NCBI RefSeq assembly: GCF_964218355.1
Contig: NZ_CAXPMC010000020.1
Coordinates: forward strand, 124,001 to 188,000
Reading direction: 5' to 3'
Length of the DNA: 64,000 nt
Origin: Ferrovibrio sp964218355
GTDB taxonomy: Bacteria > Pseudomonadota > Alphaproteobacteria > Ferrovibrionales > Ferrovibrionaceae
Shown: piece after piece, positions 51,351-60,049 of the stretch
How the letters are laid out: each line of letters opens with the position of its first letter
Position numbering within the stretch: the stretch's first letter is position 1
Translations under genes and position numbers: made by a program
Notes under the pieces: generated by a model
What the model saw: the letters and a program-made list of their open reading frames with translations, nothing else
Database searches by the model: none
What the model was told of the DNA's origin: nothing

Positions 51351-51756
51351 GATCCTGGCGAAATCCTTTCTGGCGCCAAGCCGGGGACTGCTCATATTGC
51401 GATACAACCAACTGGCGTACCAGTACTTTCCGGGGCAATGGTTGAGCAAGGCTTAACCGGAGCGGGCGGCGGCCAGCCAGCCAGCCGCACCGCTTTCTTT
51501 TTTTGCTAAGGCGTTCAACAAGTTCAGAATATTTCACACTTGGACAGCAAACCTGCTATAAGGGGGCGCCTTAACAGGGGCGCAAAAAACAGGGGTCTTT
51601 CCACATAATGGCCCGGCCGGACACGGTCTGGCCATGCGGGGCTTGACCGTACGGTGCCGCGGGGTTAACTCGCTGCGCCCGGATCATCTCCGGGCGATGT
51701 ACTGACTTGGGCAGGACATGGTGGCCATGCTCTGCAAAAGGGGTAGGGAGGTTGAG
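51351..51756 (+). promoter_or_regulatory. Long structured leader of the TRAP operon
   Basis: This gap of about 400 bases has no convincing gene. A likely promoter is TTCACA (51533-51538), 18 bases, then TATAAG (51557-51562) with an extended TGC just before it. The roughly 185-base leader that follows contains ACCGTACGGT and a hairpin CGCCCGGA-TCATC-TCCGGGCG at 51676-51696, and ends in GGGAGG before the TTG start. Known riboswitch motifs were not recognised. Regulation of the TRAP transporter by RNA structure is possible. Confidence 0.5.
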
Positions 51757-52323
51757 TTGCGTATCCTTCTGACTTTCAGCCGGGCAGTCGACTGGCTCAA
51801 CGAGCGTATCGGCCACCTGGTCTTCTGGCTGGTTCTGGTGGCAGTGGTGGTGAGTGCCGGCAATGCCTCGATCCGCTATCTGTTCGATAGCAGTTCGAAT
51901 GCATGGCTGGAACTGCAGTGGTATTTCTTCTCGGCGATCTTCCTGCTCTGCTCGGGCTACGCCCTGCTGCGCAACGAGCATATCCGCATCGACATCATTT
52001 CCGGACGTCTGTCTGAACGCGGGCAGACCTGGATCGATATCTTCGGCGGCATCTTCTTTCTGCTGCCGATGTCACTCCTCATCATGTGGCTGTCATGGCC
52101 TGTCTTCACGGATTCCTACATTCACAACGAAATGTCAGGTAATGCGGGCGGGCTCATTCGCTGGCCGGTGAAGATTCTGATCCCGATCGGTTTTTTCCTG
52201 CTGAGCCTGCAGGGAATATCGGAACTGATCAAACGGGCGGCTTTCCTGATGGGCCTGATCCCGAATCCCAATCCTAAAAAAGGCGGGGGCCACGGCACTC
52301 CCAGCGAGAAGCCGGCGGAGTAA
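51757..52323 (+). CDS. TRAP transporter small permease (DctQ)
   Basis: A 188-residue four-helix membrane protein of the DctQ family, opening RILLTFSRAVDWLNERIGHL. Conserved parts include SIRYLFDSSSNAWLELQWYF and LRNEHIRIDI. TTG 51757 is favoured by GGGAGG five bases upstream; ATG 51718 and 51727 would extend the protein with residues outside the family. DctQ bridges the substrate-binding protein and DctM. The DctM gene starts seven bases downstream. Confidence 0.9.
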   Translation: MRILLTFSRAVDWLNERIGHLVFWLVLVAVVVSAGNASIRYLFDSSSNAWLELQWYFFSAIFLLCSGYALLRNEHIRIDIISGRLSERGQTWIDIFGGIFFLLPMSLLIMWLSWPVFTDSYIHNEMSGNAGGLIRWPVKILIPIGFFLLSLQGISELIKRAAFLMGLIPNPNPKKGGGHGTPSEKPAE

Positions 52324-52329
52324 ACAACG

Positions 52330-53850
52330 ATGATCGAATTCATTGCGGCCAACCTGGCGCCCATCATGTTTGCGGCGCTGGTCTTCTTCCTGCTCTGCGG
52401 CTATCCGGTTGCTTTTGCGCTTGCGGCTAACGGTCTGCTGTTCGGCCTGGTCGGGATCGAGCTTGATCTGCTGCCGCCGGCATTATTTCAGGCGCTTCCG
52501 GAGCGTATATTCGGCATCATGGCCAACGACACGCTGCTGGCCATCCCGTTCTTCACGTTCATGGGCCTGATTCTCGAGCGGTCCGGTATGGCGGAAGATC
52601 TTCTGGACACAATCGGGCAGCTGTTCGGTCCGATGCGGGGTGGTCTTGCCTATGCCGTGATCTTTGTCGGCGCCCTGCTGGCGGCGACCACCGGCGTGGT
52701 GGCGGCCTCGGTCATTTCGATGGGGCTGATCTCGCTGCCGATCATGCTGCGCTATGGCTACGACCGCCGGCTGGCAACAGGGGTCATCGCCGCATCAGGG
52801 ACGCTGGCGCAGATCATTCCGCCAAGCCTCGTGCTGATTGTCATGGCGGATCAGCTCGGCCGCTCGGTCGGCGACATGTATGCCGGCGCCCTGGTTCCCG
52901 GCCTGATCCTCTCCAGTCTTTATGCCGGTTATGTGCTGCTGGTCACCCTGGTCTTTCCAAAGGCGGCACCGGCTCTGCCGCCCGAGGCCCGCAGTCTCCG
53001 GGGAATGGAACTGGCTTCCCGCGTATTGTTCTCACTGATTCCGCCACTGGTGCTGATCTTCCTGGTGCTTGGCACGATTTTCCTCGGCATCGCCACACCA
53101 ACTGAGGGTGGCGCCATGGGCGCGTCGGGCGCGCTTATTCTGGCACTGGTCAAGCGTAAGCTAGACGTGTCCCTGCTGCGTCAGGCGATGGATACGACCG
53201 CCAAGCTGTCGGCTTTCGTGATCTTCATTCTGATCGGTTCGTCGGTCTTCGGGCTGACGTTCCGGGGCGTGAATGGCGATCTCTGGGTCGAGCATCTGCT
53301 GACCAGCGTTCCCGGCGGCGAAACAGGATTCCTGATCGTCGTCAATGTCATGGTCTTTCTGCTGGCATTCTTCCTCGATTTCTTCGAGCTGGCCTTCATC
53401 GTAGTCCCGCTGCTGGCTCCGGTGGCAGAGAAGATGGGCATCGACCTGATCTGGTTTGGCGTCCTGCTCAGCGTCAACATGCAGACATCGTTCATGCATC
53501 CGCCGTTCGGTTTTGCCCTGTTCTTTCTGCGCAGTGTTGCACCTGTGCATGACTACATCGACAAGGTCACGGGCAAGCTGACAGGCAAGATCACCACAGG
53601 TCAGATATACTGGGGTGCCGTGCCTTTTGTGTGCATCCAGATCGTCATGGTTGCGCTCGTTTTGATGTTCCCGGGGATGGTGACGCACTTCCTCGACCGC
53701 GGCCCGAAGCTGGATCCAGCGGCGGTGGAAGAGCAGCTGCAGATTGAAATCCCGAACTACGGCAACACGAATCCGTTTGGTCCGGGCAGCAATCCGCAGG
53801 ATCTGTTCAGCACGCCGCCAGCGGACGAGGCCGAGACAAAGGCGGACTAG
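52330..53850 (+). CDS. TRAP transporter large permease (DctM)
   Basis: A 506-residue DctM subunit with about twelve hydrophobic helices that forms the sodium-coupled translocation channel. Family motifs are GYPVAFALAANGLLFGLVG, the AIPFFTFMGLILERSGMAEDLL segment and GASGALILALVKRKL. The acidic C-terminal tail after residue 440 is longer than usual. Two candidate binding-protein genes follow on the opposite strand. Confidence 0.95.
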   Translation: MIEFIAANLAPIMFAALVFFLLCGYPVAFALAANGLLFGLVGIELDLLPPALFQALPERIFGIMANDTLLAIPFFTFMGLILERSGMAEDLLDTIGQLFGPMRGGLAYAVIFVGALLAATTGVVAASVISMGLISLPIMLRYGYDRRLATGVIAASGTLAQIIPPSLVLIVMADQLGRSVGDMYAGALVPGLILSSLYAGYVLLVTLVFPKAAPALPPEARSLRGMELASRVLFSLIPPLVLIFLVLGTIFLGIATPTEGGAMGASGALILALVKRKLDVSLLRQAMDTTAKLSAFVIFILIGSSVFGLTFRGVNGDLWVEHLLTSVPGGETGFLIVVNVMVFLLAFFLDFFELAFIVVPLLAPVAEKMGIDLIWFGVLLSVNMQTSFMHPPFGFALFFLRSVAPVHDYIDKVTGKLTGKITTGQIYWGAVPFVCIQIVMVALVLMFPGMVTHFLDRGPKLDPAAVEEQLQIEIPNYGNTNPFGPGSNPQDLFSTPPADEAETKAD

Positions 53851-53878
53851 CCTGGCTTCTCATGACGGCTGAACGATG

Positions 53879-53904
53879 GGCCGGCCAGTATTGGCCGGCC
53901 TTTT
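53879..53904 (+). terminator. Rho-independent terminator after dctM
   Basis: A nine-base-pair perfect stem, GGCCGGCCA / TGGCCGGCC, with a four-base loop and TTTT, 28 bases after the DctM stop. Confidence 0.88.
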
Positions 53905-53935
53905 CGTTTCTGGCGGATGCTTTTGGCTCCGGGCA

Positions 53936-53970
53936 AAAAAAGAAAGAGGCCTCGCAAAGCGAGGCCTCTT
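53936..53970 (-). terminator. Rho-independent terminator after first dctP gene
   Basis: On the minus strand, AGAGGCCTCGC-TTT-GCGAGGCCTCT is followed by a run of T residues (the plus strand shows A residues at 53936-53945). It ends the TRAP binding-protein gene whose stop is at 53994. Confidence 0.88.
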
Positions 53971-53993
53971 CCCGGCAGGACAGGGGGCGAAGC

Positions 53994-55100
53994 TTACCGC
54001 TTCATCTGCGAAGCAGCCGCCATGAAGTTGTCGAAAGTGCCTTCGGCGATACGCCACCAGAGCACTTCCTCGTCGCGGAACTTCACCCAGTTGTCGTAGA
54101 CCTTCTTGAACTTCGGATTCTTGGCCGAAGTCTCGGCATAGAGCTGGTTGGCCGCCTTCAGCGACGCCTCCATGATCGACTTCGGGAAGGCCCGCAGCTG
54201 TGTGCCACCGGCCAGCAGCTTGCGCAGCGCTCCGGGATTGAGGGCGTCATACTTGGCAACCATCCAGGTATTTGCTTCGTGAGCCGCGGCCTCGAAGACG
54301 CTCTGATAGGCCTTCGGCAGCTTGTTGAAGGCATCGATGTTGCAGAGAGCCGAAAGCTGCGGCCCGCCTTCCCACCAGCCGGGGTAGTAGTAGTACTTGG
54401 CGACCTTGTTGAAGCCGAGCTTTTCGTCGTCATACGGGCCGACCCACTCGGTGGCGTCGATGGTGCCCTTTTCCAGCGCCGGATAGATGTCGCCGCCGGC
54501 GATCTGCTGCGGCACCAGGCCGAGCTTGGTCAGAACCTGGCCGGCGAAACCGCCGATACGCATTTTTAGACCGTTGAGATCCTCGACGGTCTTCATTTCC
54601 TTGCGGAACCAGCCGCCCATCTGGGCGCCGGTGTTGCCGGCCATGAAGTTGATGCAGTTATAGTCCTTGAAGAACTCGCGCATCAGCTCCATGCCACCGC
54701 CGTGCATCATCCACGCATTCTGCTGGCGGGCGTTGAGACCGAACGGAACGGCCGTATCGAAGGCAAAGGTGGGATCTTTGCCAATGTAGTAATATGCCGC
54801 TGTATGGCCGCATTCGACCGTTCCGGCCTGCACGGCATCCAGCACCTGCAGGCCCGGGACGATCTCGCCGCCGGCAAAAACGCGGATCTTGAATTTGCCA
54901 TCCGTGGCGGACTCGACGCGCTTGGCGATCACTTCGCCAGCGCCGTAGATGGTGTCCAGGCTCTTGGGGAAGCTGGAAGCCATGCGCCAGTTGACTTCCG
55001 GCATGCTCTGGGCGATCGCCGGTGCAGGGAAGCTGGCCGCGGCCGTGATGCCGCCGGCACCAGCAAGGGCAGCCCCAGTGAGGAACTTACGACGTTGCAT
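53994..55100 (-). CDS. TRAP transporter substrate-binding protein (DctP) 1
   Basis: A 368-residue periplasmic binding protein with a Tat signal (QRRKFLTGAALAG). The signature ATEWVGPYDDEKLGFNKVAK and YYYYPGWWEGG closely resembles TakP-type TRAP proteins that bind 2-oxo acids, where the ligand is held by an arginine and the conserved Trp/Glu region; this assignment is from memory. It should deliver its ligand to the DctQM permease encoded just upstream on the opposite strand. Confidence 0.93.
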   Translation of the reverse strand: MQRRKFLTGAALAGAGGITAAASFPAPAIAQSMPEVNWRMASSFPKSLDTIYGAGEVIAKRVESATDGKFKIRVFAGGEIVPGLQVLDAVQAGTVECGHTAAYYYIGKDPTFAFDTAVPFGLNARQQNAWMMHGGGMELMREFFKDYNCINFMAGNTGAQMGGWFRKEMKTVEDLNGLKMRIGGFAGQVLTKLGLVPQQIAGGDIYPALEKGTIDATEWVGPYDDEKLGFNKVAKYYYYPGWWEGGPQLSALCNIDAFNKLPKAYQSVFEAAAHEANTWMVAKYDALNPGALRKLLAGGTQLRAFPKSIMEASLKAANQLYAETSAKNPKFKKVYDNWVKFRDEEVLWWRIAEGTFDNFMAAASQMKR

Positions 55101-55236
55101 TGATTTTATCTCCCTAGTTAAGACTTTGTCGGTTCACGGGCCGGGTTCTTGCGACCCGATTGCCGACCGTTCCCCCGGCGAACCGCGTGAACGATGGCGG
55201 GAGATTAGGGGATTGATTTCACAAGGGCAACTGGGA

Positions 55237-55267
55237 CAAAAAAAAGGGCCCCGCCGAAGCGGGGCCC
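55237..55267 (-). terminator. Rho-independent terminator after second dctP gene
   Basis: On the minus strand, GGGCCCCGC-TTCG-GCGGGGCCC is followed by nine T residues. The UUCG-type tetraloop makes it especially stable. It ends the gene whose stop is at 55303. Confidence 0.92.
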
Positions 55268-55302
55268 TGCCTTAAATTCAGGCTGTCGTGGTTTAACGCC
55301 GG

Positions 55303-56421
55303 TCAGCCTTTTTTCCGGGCTTTGCGGCCGGTGGTCGACAGCATGAAGCTGTCGTAGGTGCCTTCGGCGACCCGGAACCAGAGCAGCTGCTCGTCGCGAT
55401 ATTTGACCCAGCTGTCGTAAATCTTCTTGAACTTCGGATTCTTGGCCGAGGTCTCGTCGTAAAGCTCGCTGGCCGCGTCGTAGCAGGCGTCCATCACGGC
55501 CTTCGGGAAAGGCCGCAGCTGGGTGCCGCCAGCGACCAGCTTACGCAGGGCAACCGGGTTCTGCGCATCATACTTCGCCAGCATCCAGGTATTGGCGTGG
55601 GCGCAGGCCGCTTCGATTGCGGCCTGATAGGGTTTCGGCAGGGCCTTCCACTGGTCCTGATTGACCATCATGGAAACCTGCGGGCCGCCTTCCCACCAGC
55701 CGGGATAGTAGTAGTACTTGGCGACCTTGTTGAAGCCGAGCTTTTCGTCGTCATAGGGGCCGACCCACTCAGCCGCATCGATGGTGCCCTTCTCCAGCGA
55801 CGGGTAAATGTCACCACCGGCAATCTGCTGCGGAACCACACCAAGCTTGCTCAGAACCTGGCCGGCAAAGCCGCCGATCCGGAACTTCAGGCCCTTGAGG
55901 TCTTCAAGAGTCTTGATCTCCTTGCGGAACCAGCCACCCATCTGGGTGCCGGTGTTACCAGCCGGGAACTGGATAATATTGTATTCATTGAAGAATTCGC
56001 GCATGAGCTCGCGGCCGCCACCGAACTCCATCCAGGAATTCTGCTGGCGCGCATTGAGGCCGAACGGAATGGCCGCATCAAAGGCAAAGGTCGGATCCTT
56101 GCCGACATAGTAGTAGCTGACCGTGTGGCCGGCTTCGACGGTACCGTTCTGCACGGCATCGAGGACCTGCAGGCCCGGGACGATCTCGCCGGCAGCGAAC
56201 ACACGAATCTGGAACTTGTTGTCCGTAAGTTCCGCAACTTTCTTGGCCACCACTTCGGCACCGCCGTAGATGGTGTCGAGGCTCTTCGGGAAGCTGGAGG
56301 CGATCCGCCATTTCACTTCCGGCAGGCTCTGGGCCAGAGCGGGTGCAGGAAAGCTGGCAGCAACACCAACGCTGCCGGCGCCGGCGAGGGCGGCGCCTTT
56401 CAGGAATTTGCGACGAAGCAT
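55303..56421 (-). CDS. TRAP transporter substrate-binding protein (DctP) 2
   Basis: A 372-residue paralog of the 53994 gene, with Tat signal LRRKFLKGAALAG, then AAEWVGPYDDEKLGFNKVAK and YYYYPGWWEGG. The two proteins align through almost their whole length but differ in ligand-pocket-adjacent segments, for example CINFMAGNTGAQ versus IIQFPAGNTGTQ. Each has its own terminator and separate promoter space. They probably share the DctQM permease and bind related 2-oxo acids or similar compounds. Confidence 0.93.
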   Translation of the reverse strand: MLRRKFLKGAALAGAGSVGVAASFPAPALAQSLPEVKWRIASSFPKSLDTIYGGAEVVAKKVAELTDNKFQIRVFAAGEIVPGLQVLDAVQNGTVEAGHTVSYYYVGKDPTFAFDAAIPFGLNARQQNSWMEFGGGRELMREFFNEYNIIQFPAGNTGTQMGGWFRKEIKTLEDLKGLKFRIGGFAGQVLSKLGVVPQQIAGGDIYPSLEKGTIDAAEWVGPYDDEKLGFNKVAKYYYYPGWWEGGPQVSMMVNQDQWKALPKPYQAAIEAACAHANTWMLAKYDAQNPVALRKLVAGGTQLRPFPKAVMDACYDAASELYDETSAKNPKFKKIYDSWVKYRDEQLLWFRVAEGTYDSFMLSTTGRKARKKG

Positions 56422-56571
56422 TCTGGGTATCTCCCTAGGCGAAGCTATAGCTGTTTTTCGGTCCTTGTCCGGGCCGGTTGTACAGCGATATGCACACGGA
56501 GAATCCGTGTACGGCCGGGGAGGTTAGTCCCAGTCCGGATTTTCCGCAAGAATCAGCCTTGGCCCCGGCAA

Positions 56572-57315
56572 TCAGGGATTGCCGGCATCCGCCACGGGGG
56601 GAAGCAGGCGCCAGCCTTCAGGGGCGAGGGCCTCCAGGGGCCGGAAACGGCTCTTGTAGGCCATTTTCCGGCTTTCTGCGATCCAGTAGCCCAGATAGAC
56701 ATATGGCAGGCCGGTTTCCATGGCATTCCGGATGTGCCAGAGGATGATGAAGCTGCCCGGGCTATGGGCTTCAAAGTCCGGATCGAAAAAACTGTAGACG
56801 AGGGAAATGCCGTCGCTCATCTCGTCGGTCAGGCAGACCCCAAACAGGCGACCATCCGGGCAGCGGAATTCGGTCAGGCCGCTGCGCACCGGGCTGTCTT
56901 CGACCATGGCCCGGTAATCCGCGAACTCCATGTCAGCCATGCCGCCACCCTCATGGCGGGCCGTGACATAGCGGCGAAAGACCTGGAAATGCTCACGCGT
57001 GGCATAGGCGGGCAGTCGGCGGCTGAGAATACCTTCATTCCGCCGCCAATTGCGCCGCTGGGCCTTGTCTGGGAGAAAATCACGGGCCGGGACCCGCACC
57101 GGAACGCAGGCGTTGCACTGCTCGCAGGCCGGCCGGTAGGCCAGATCCTGGCTGCGCCGGAAGCCGGCCTGGCTGAGTGCATTGTGCAGCCCGTCAGGAT
57201 CGTCACCGGCCAGCAGAGTCACAACCTTCCGTTCCAGCCGTCCCGGAAGATAGGGGCAGGGTGTCGGCGGCGTGGCAAAGAAGTGCCGCAAGGGTATCTG
57301 CAGGCGGTGTTTCAC
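56572..57315 (-). CDS. bpt: Aspartate/glutamate leucyltransferase (Bpt)
   Basis: A 247-residue arginyl-/leucyl-transferase-fold enzyme that adds Leu from Leu-tRNA to proteins with N-terminal Asp or Glu, marking them for ClpAP (bacterial N-end rule). Markers are HFFATPPTPCPYLPGR, FRRSQDLAYRPACEQCNACVPVRV, VYSFFDPDF and GYWIAESRKMAYKSRFRP. The length matches Bpt. It precedes the RDD gene on the other side of an 81-base gap. Confidence 0.95.
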   Translation of the reverse strand: MKHRLQIPLRHFFATPPTPCPYLPGRLERKVVTLLAGDDPDGLHNALSQAGFRRSQDLAYRPACEQCNACVPVRVPARDFLPDKAQRRNWRRNEGILSRRLPAYATREHFQVFRRYVTARHEGGGMADMEFADYRAMVEDSPVRSGLTEFRCPDGRLFGVCLTDEMSDGISLVYSFFDPDFEAHSPGSFIILWHIRNAMETGLPYVYLGYWIAESRKMAYKSRFRPLEALAPEGWRLLPPVADAGNP

Positions 57316-57396
57316 GTGCAGTCCGTCAGCAATATTCCAGCTTCGAGATTAGCGTAAATGAGGCCGTTGGCGAGGGGGATTCTGCAGACGGCAATA

Positions 57397-57879
57397 TCAC
57401 AGACGCCGGATCACGACGGTACCGCAGAGCATGTCATGCAGACAGCGGCGCCGATTGTTGAACAGGGGCCAGAGCAGAACCAGCCCCCATGTGAAGCTGA
57501 CCGAGATGTAGAAAACCACGGTGTGCAGCAGCGCCTGCAGATACCCCGGTTTCCCGCCATTCCAGACGCGAACCTCGACACCGAAGAGCCGCATGCCAAG
57601 CGTGGCGGAAGCCGGGCCGCCAATGGTCAGCGTGTGGTAGAGCGTCTGCAGCAAGCCGGCCAGAAGCAGGATCACCGGCAGCAGAAGCCCGAAAGACAGC
57701 ACGAAGAGAATTCCGCCGGCAACCCAGAACAGGACCAGGAGTCCCGCCAGCACCATGATATCGACCAGATAGGCCAGCATGCGCCGCAGCAAAAGGCCGT
57801 CGAAAAACCGCAGATCGCTAAATGGATCTGGTGCTGGAACGTGCTCGGGCGGCGTGACCGGAAGCGTGCGGGCAGACAT
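57397..57879 (-). CDS. RDD family membrane protein
   Basis: A 160-residue protein with three hydrophobic segments and the RDD pattern: LRFFDGLLLRRMLAYLVDIM, GPASATLGMRLFGVEV and RRCLHDMLCGTVV. The RDD motif gives the family its name; its function is unknown, possibly transport. It starts eight bases from the motB stop on the same strand and may be co-transcribed with it. Confidence 0.88.
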   Translation of the reverse strand: MSARTLPVTPPEHVPAPDPFSDLRFFDGLLLRRMLAYLVDIMVLAGLLVLFWVAGGILFVLSFGLLLPVILLLAGLLQTLYHTLTIGGPASATLGMRLFGVEVRVWNGGKPGYLQALLHTVVFYISVSFTWGLVLLWPLFNNRRRCLHDMLCGTVVIRRL

Positions 57880-57887
57880 GGCGCTGG

Positions 57888-59057
57888 TCAGCGTGCCGGC
57901 AGGACGCGAATCACACCGTTGCTTGGCCCCGGGCCATCGAGGCCCGGTGGCGGCGGCGGCGGCGGCGGCGGCACGCGCAGAGGGCCTGGGCGCAGAGGCT
58001 GATCACCGCGCCCGGCAGTCCGTGCCGCATCGCTGCCGGAGCCGGCCTTGGGAACATCGCTCAGCAGCAGAATAGCGATTCGCCGGTTGCGCGGGTCAAG
58101 GGGGTTGTCCTTGATCATCGGGTCCTGATCGGCATTGCCGGTGACCTGCCGTATCCGCTCGGTCGCAACACCGGCCTCGACAAGGGCACGGCGGGCTGCG
58201 TTTGCGCGATCAGTCGACAATTCCCAGTTGGAATAGCCACTCTGGCCGCCGCGGAAGGGCTGGGCGTCGGTATTGCCGCTGATCGCCAGCTTGTTGGGCA
58301 GCTTGGAGACCGCCTGCGCAACCTTCTGCATCAGGCGGCGGGTGGTTTCGTTCATCTGGGCGCTGCCTGATGGGAACATGGAAGACTGCTCCTGATCGAC
58401 CAGCTGAATGCGCAATCCTTCCGGCGTCTTGTCGAACACGATCTGCTTTGAGAGTTCGGCCAGCTGGGGGTTTTCCTGGATCGCCTGACGGATCTGCATT
58501 TCCGCCTCGCGGAAATTTTCCGCTTCCATCTGGGCCACGCGGTCGCGCGCCGCCTGCGCATCGATCTGCTGCAGATCGGTGATCTGCTGAGGCGAACCCT
58601 GCTGGTCGGTCTGACCGCTGCCGCGGTTGGCCTCGGCAGGATCAGGGAAATCGCGCCCCTGGTCGCCCGGTGCCGGCGGCGGGCGACGGCTGTCCTCATA
58701 TTTCTGGTCGTATTGCGGCTGGTCTGGCTGATCCGATTTCTCGGAAGCGGGACCAGTGATCATTGTCGGCAGGCCGAAGCTGGATATCTTGCCGCCATCT
58801 TCGATGATGGTACGCCCACCCAGCACGCCACCGGCGCCGGACAGGCTGCGGCTGACGGAAGCTGGCGAGAAGTAGTCGGCAATGCCTTTCTTCTGCTCAT
58901 CGGTGGTGACATTGAGTAGCCACAGCAACAGGAAGAATGCCATCATCGCAGTCACGAAGTCGGCATAGGCAACCTTCCAGGCGCCGCCATGGGCGCCGGC
59001 TTCGGCCTTCTTGATCTTCTTGACGATGATCGGGCGTTCGCCCTCGGCGGCAGCCAT
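57888..59057 (-). CDS. motB: Flagellar motor protein MotB
   Basis: A 389-residue stator subunit that anchors MotA to peptidoglycan. The plug/channel aspartate is Asp33 in WKVAYADFVTAMMAF, within the single membrane helix. The OmpA-like peptidoglycan-binding domain has SGNTDAQPFRGGQSGYSNWE followed by STDRANAARRAL. The C terminus is unusually rich in proline (eight or nine consecutive Pro) and lacks known function. It lies 20 bases after motA. Confidence 0.95.
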   Translation of the reverse strand: MAAAEGERPIIVKKIKKAEAGAHGGAWKVAYADFVTAMMAFFLLLWLLNVTTDEQKKGIADYFSPASVSRSLSGAGGVLGGRTIIEDGGKISSFGLPTMITGPASEKSDQPDQPQYDQKYEDSRRPPPAPGDQGRDFPDPAEANRGSGQTDQQGSPQQITDLQQIDAQAARDRVAQMEAENFREAEMQIRQAIQENPQLAELSKQIVFDKTPEGLRIQLVDQEQSSMFPSGSAQMNETTRRLMQKVAQAVSKLPNKLAISGNTDAQPFRGGQSGYSNWELSTDRANAARRALVEAGVATERIRQVTGNADQDPMIKDNPLDPRNRRIAILLLSDVPKAGSGSDAARTAGRGDQPLRPGPLRVPPPPPPPPPGLDGPGPSNGVIRVLPAR

Positions 59058-59077
59058 AGCTCAGTTCTCCCCGCAGA

Positions 59078-59938
59078 TCAAACGGACTGCACCTTGCTGG
59101 TGGCCTCTTCGACCTCATAGAAGCTGGGGCGTACGTTGGACATCAGGGATTTGCGGGCAAATTCGACAGACACCGCCGGTGCATATCCCTGCAGATGGGC
59201 CAGCATACCGGCTTTCATGCAGAGCAGGTATTTGCTTTCGTGCTCCCAGGTTGCCTTGGCGGCGGCGGCCATAGGCGACACGAAACCGTAAGAGACAAGA
59301 ATGCCACTGAATGTACCGACCAGCGCGCCGCCGATGAGGTGACCCAGCACCTCCGGGGGTTCGCTGATCGACCCCATGGTGTGAATGACGCCCAGCACCG
59401 CCGCGACAATGCCGAGGGCGGGAAAGCTTTCGCCGAAGGCGGCAAGAGAATGTCCCGCAAGATGTGTTTCCTGGTGGTGGACCTCGAGTTCCATGTCCAT
59501 CAGCGATTCCATCTCATGCGGATTCTCGCTGCCGAGGGTCATCAGGCGCAGATAGTCGCAGAGAAAATCCATCGCATGGTGATCAGCCATGAATTTCGGA
59601 AACTGGGTAAAGAGCTTGCTCTCTTCCGGTTTTTCGATGTGCTGCTCCAGGGCCAGCATGCCCTTGCTCTTGGCCAGCTTGAACACGCTGTACATCATCG
59701 ACAGCAGTTCAAGATAGTCGTCCTTGGTGAACTGGGGCCCCTTGATGGCGGCTTTGAAGCCACCCATGGCCTGCTTGAGGACGGGTTTCGGGCTGCTGAT
59801 CACAAAGGCGCCGATGCCGGCGCCGAAGATGATCACAAACTCGAAGGGCATCCACAGGACGCTCAGATGGCCGCCACCAGCCACATAGCCGCCAATGACC
59901 GAGCCGATCACAACAATGGAGCCGATAATGGTCAGCAT
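59078..59938 (-). CDS. motA: Flagellar motor protein MotA
   Basis: A 286-residue proton-channel stator subunit. It opens MLTIIGSIVVIGSVIGGYVA and has four hydrophobic helices with the family segments SENPHEMESLMDMELEVHHQE and FPALGIVAAVLGVIHTMGSI. ATG 59938 is preceded by GGAGAGA; a longer frame to 59977 is rejected. motA and motB form the motor stator for the flagellum suggested by the flgE and FlaG-like genes elsewhere in the window. Confidence 0.96.
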   Translation of the reverse strand: MLTIIGSIVVIGSVIGGYVAGGGHLSVLWMPFEFVIIFGAGIGAFVISSPKPVLKQAMGGFKAAIKGPQFTKDDYLELLSMMYSVFKLAKSKGMLALEQHIEKPEESKLFTQFPKFMADHHAMDFLCDYLRLMTLGSENPHEMESLMDMELEVHHQETHLAGHSLAAFGESFPALGIVAAVLGVIHTMGSISEPPEVLGHLIGGALVGTFSGILVSYGFVSPMAAAAKATWEHESKYLLCMKAGMLAHLQGYAPAVSVEFARKSLMSNVRPSFYEVEEATSKVQSV

Positions 59939-60049
59939 TTCTGTCTCTCCACGCCCGTGCCGGGGAGAGACCCCCATGGCACGCCAACCCAGCCTCTTTT
60001 ATCGTATGGATATGGTAAATAGAACATTGAAAACACCTGCCAAGGGTGT

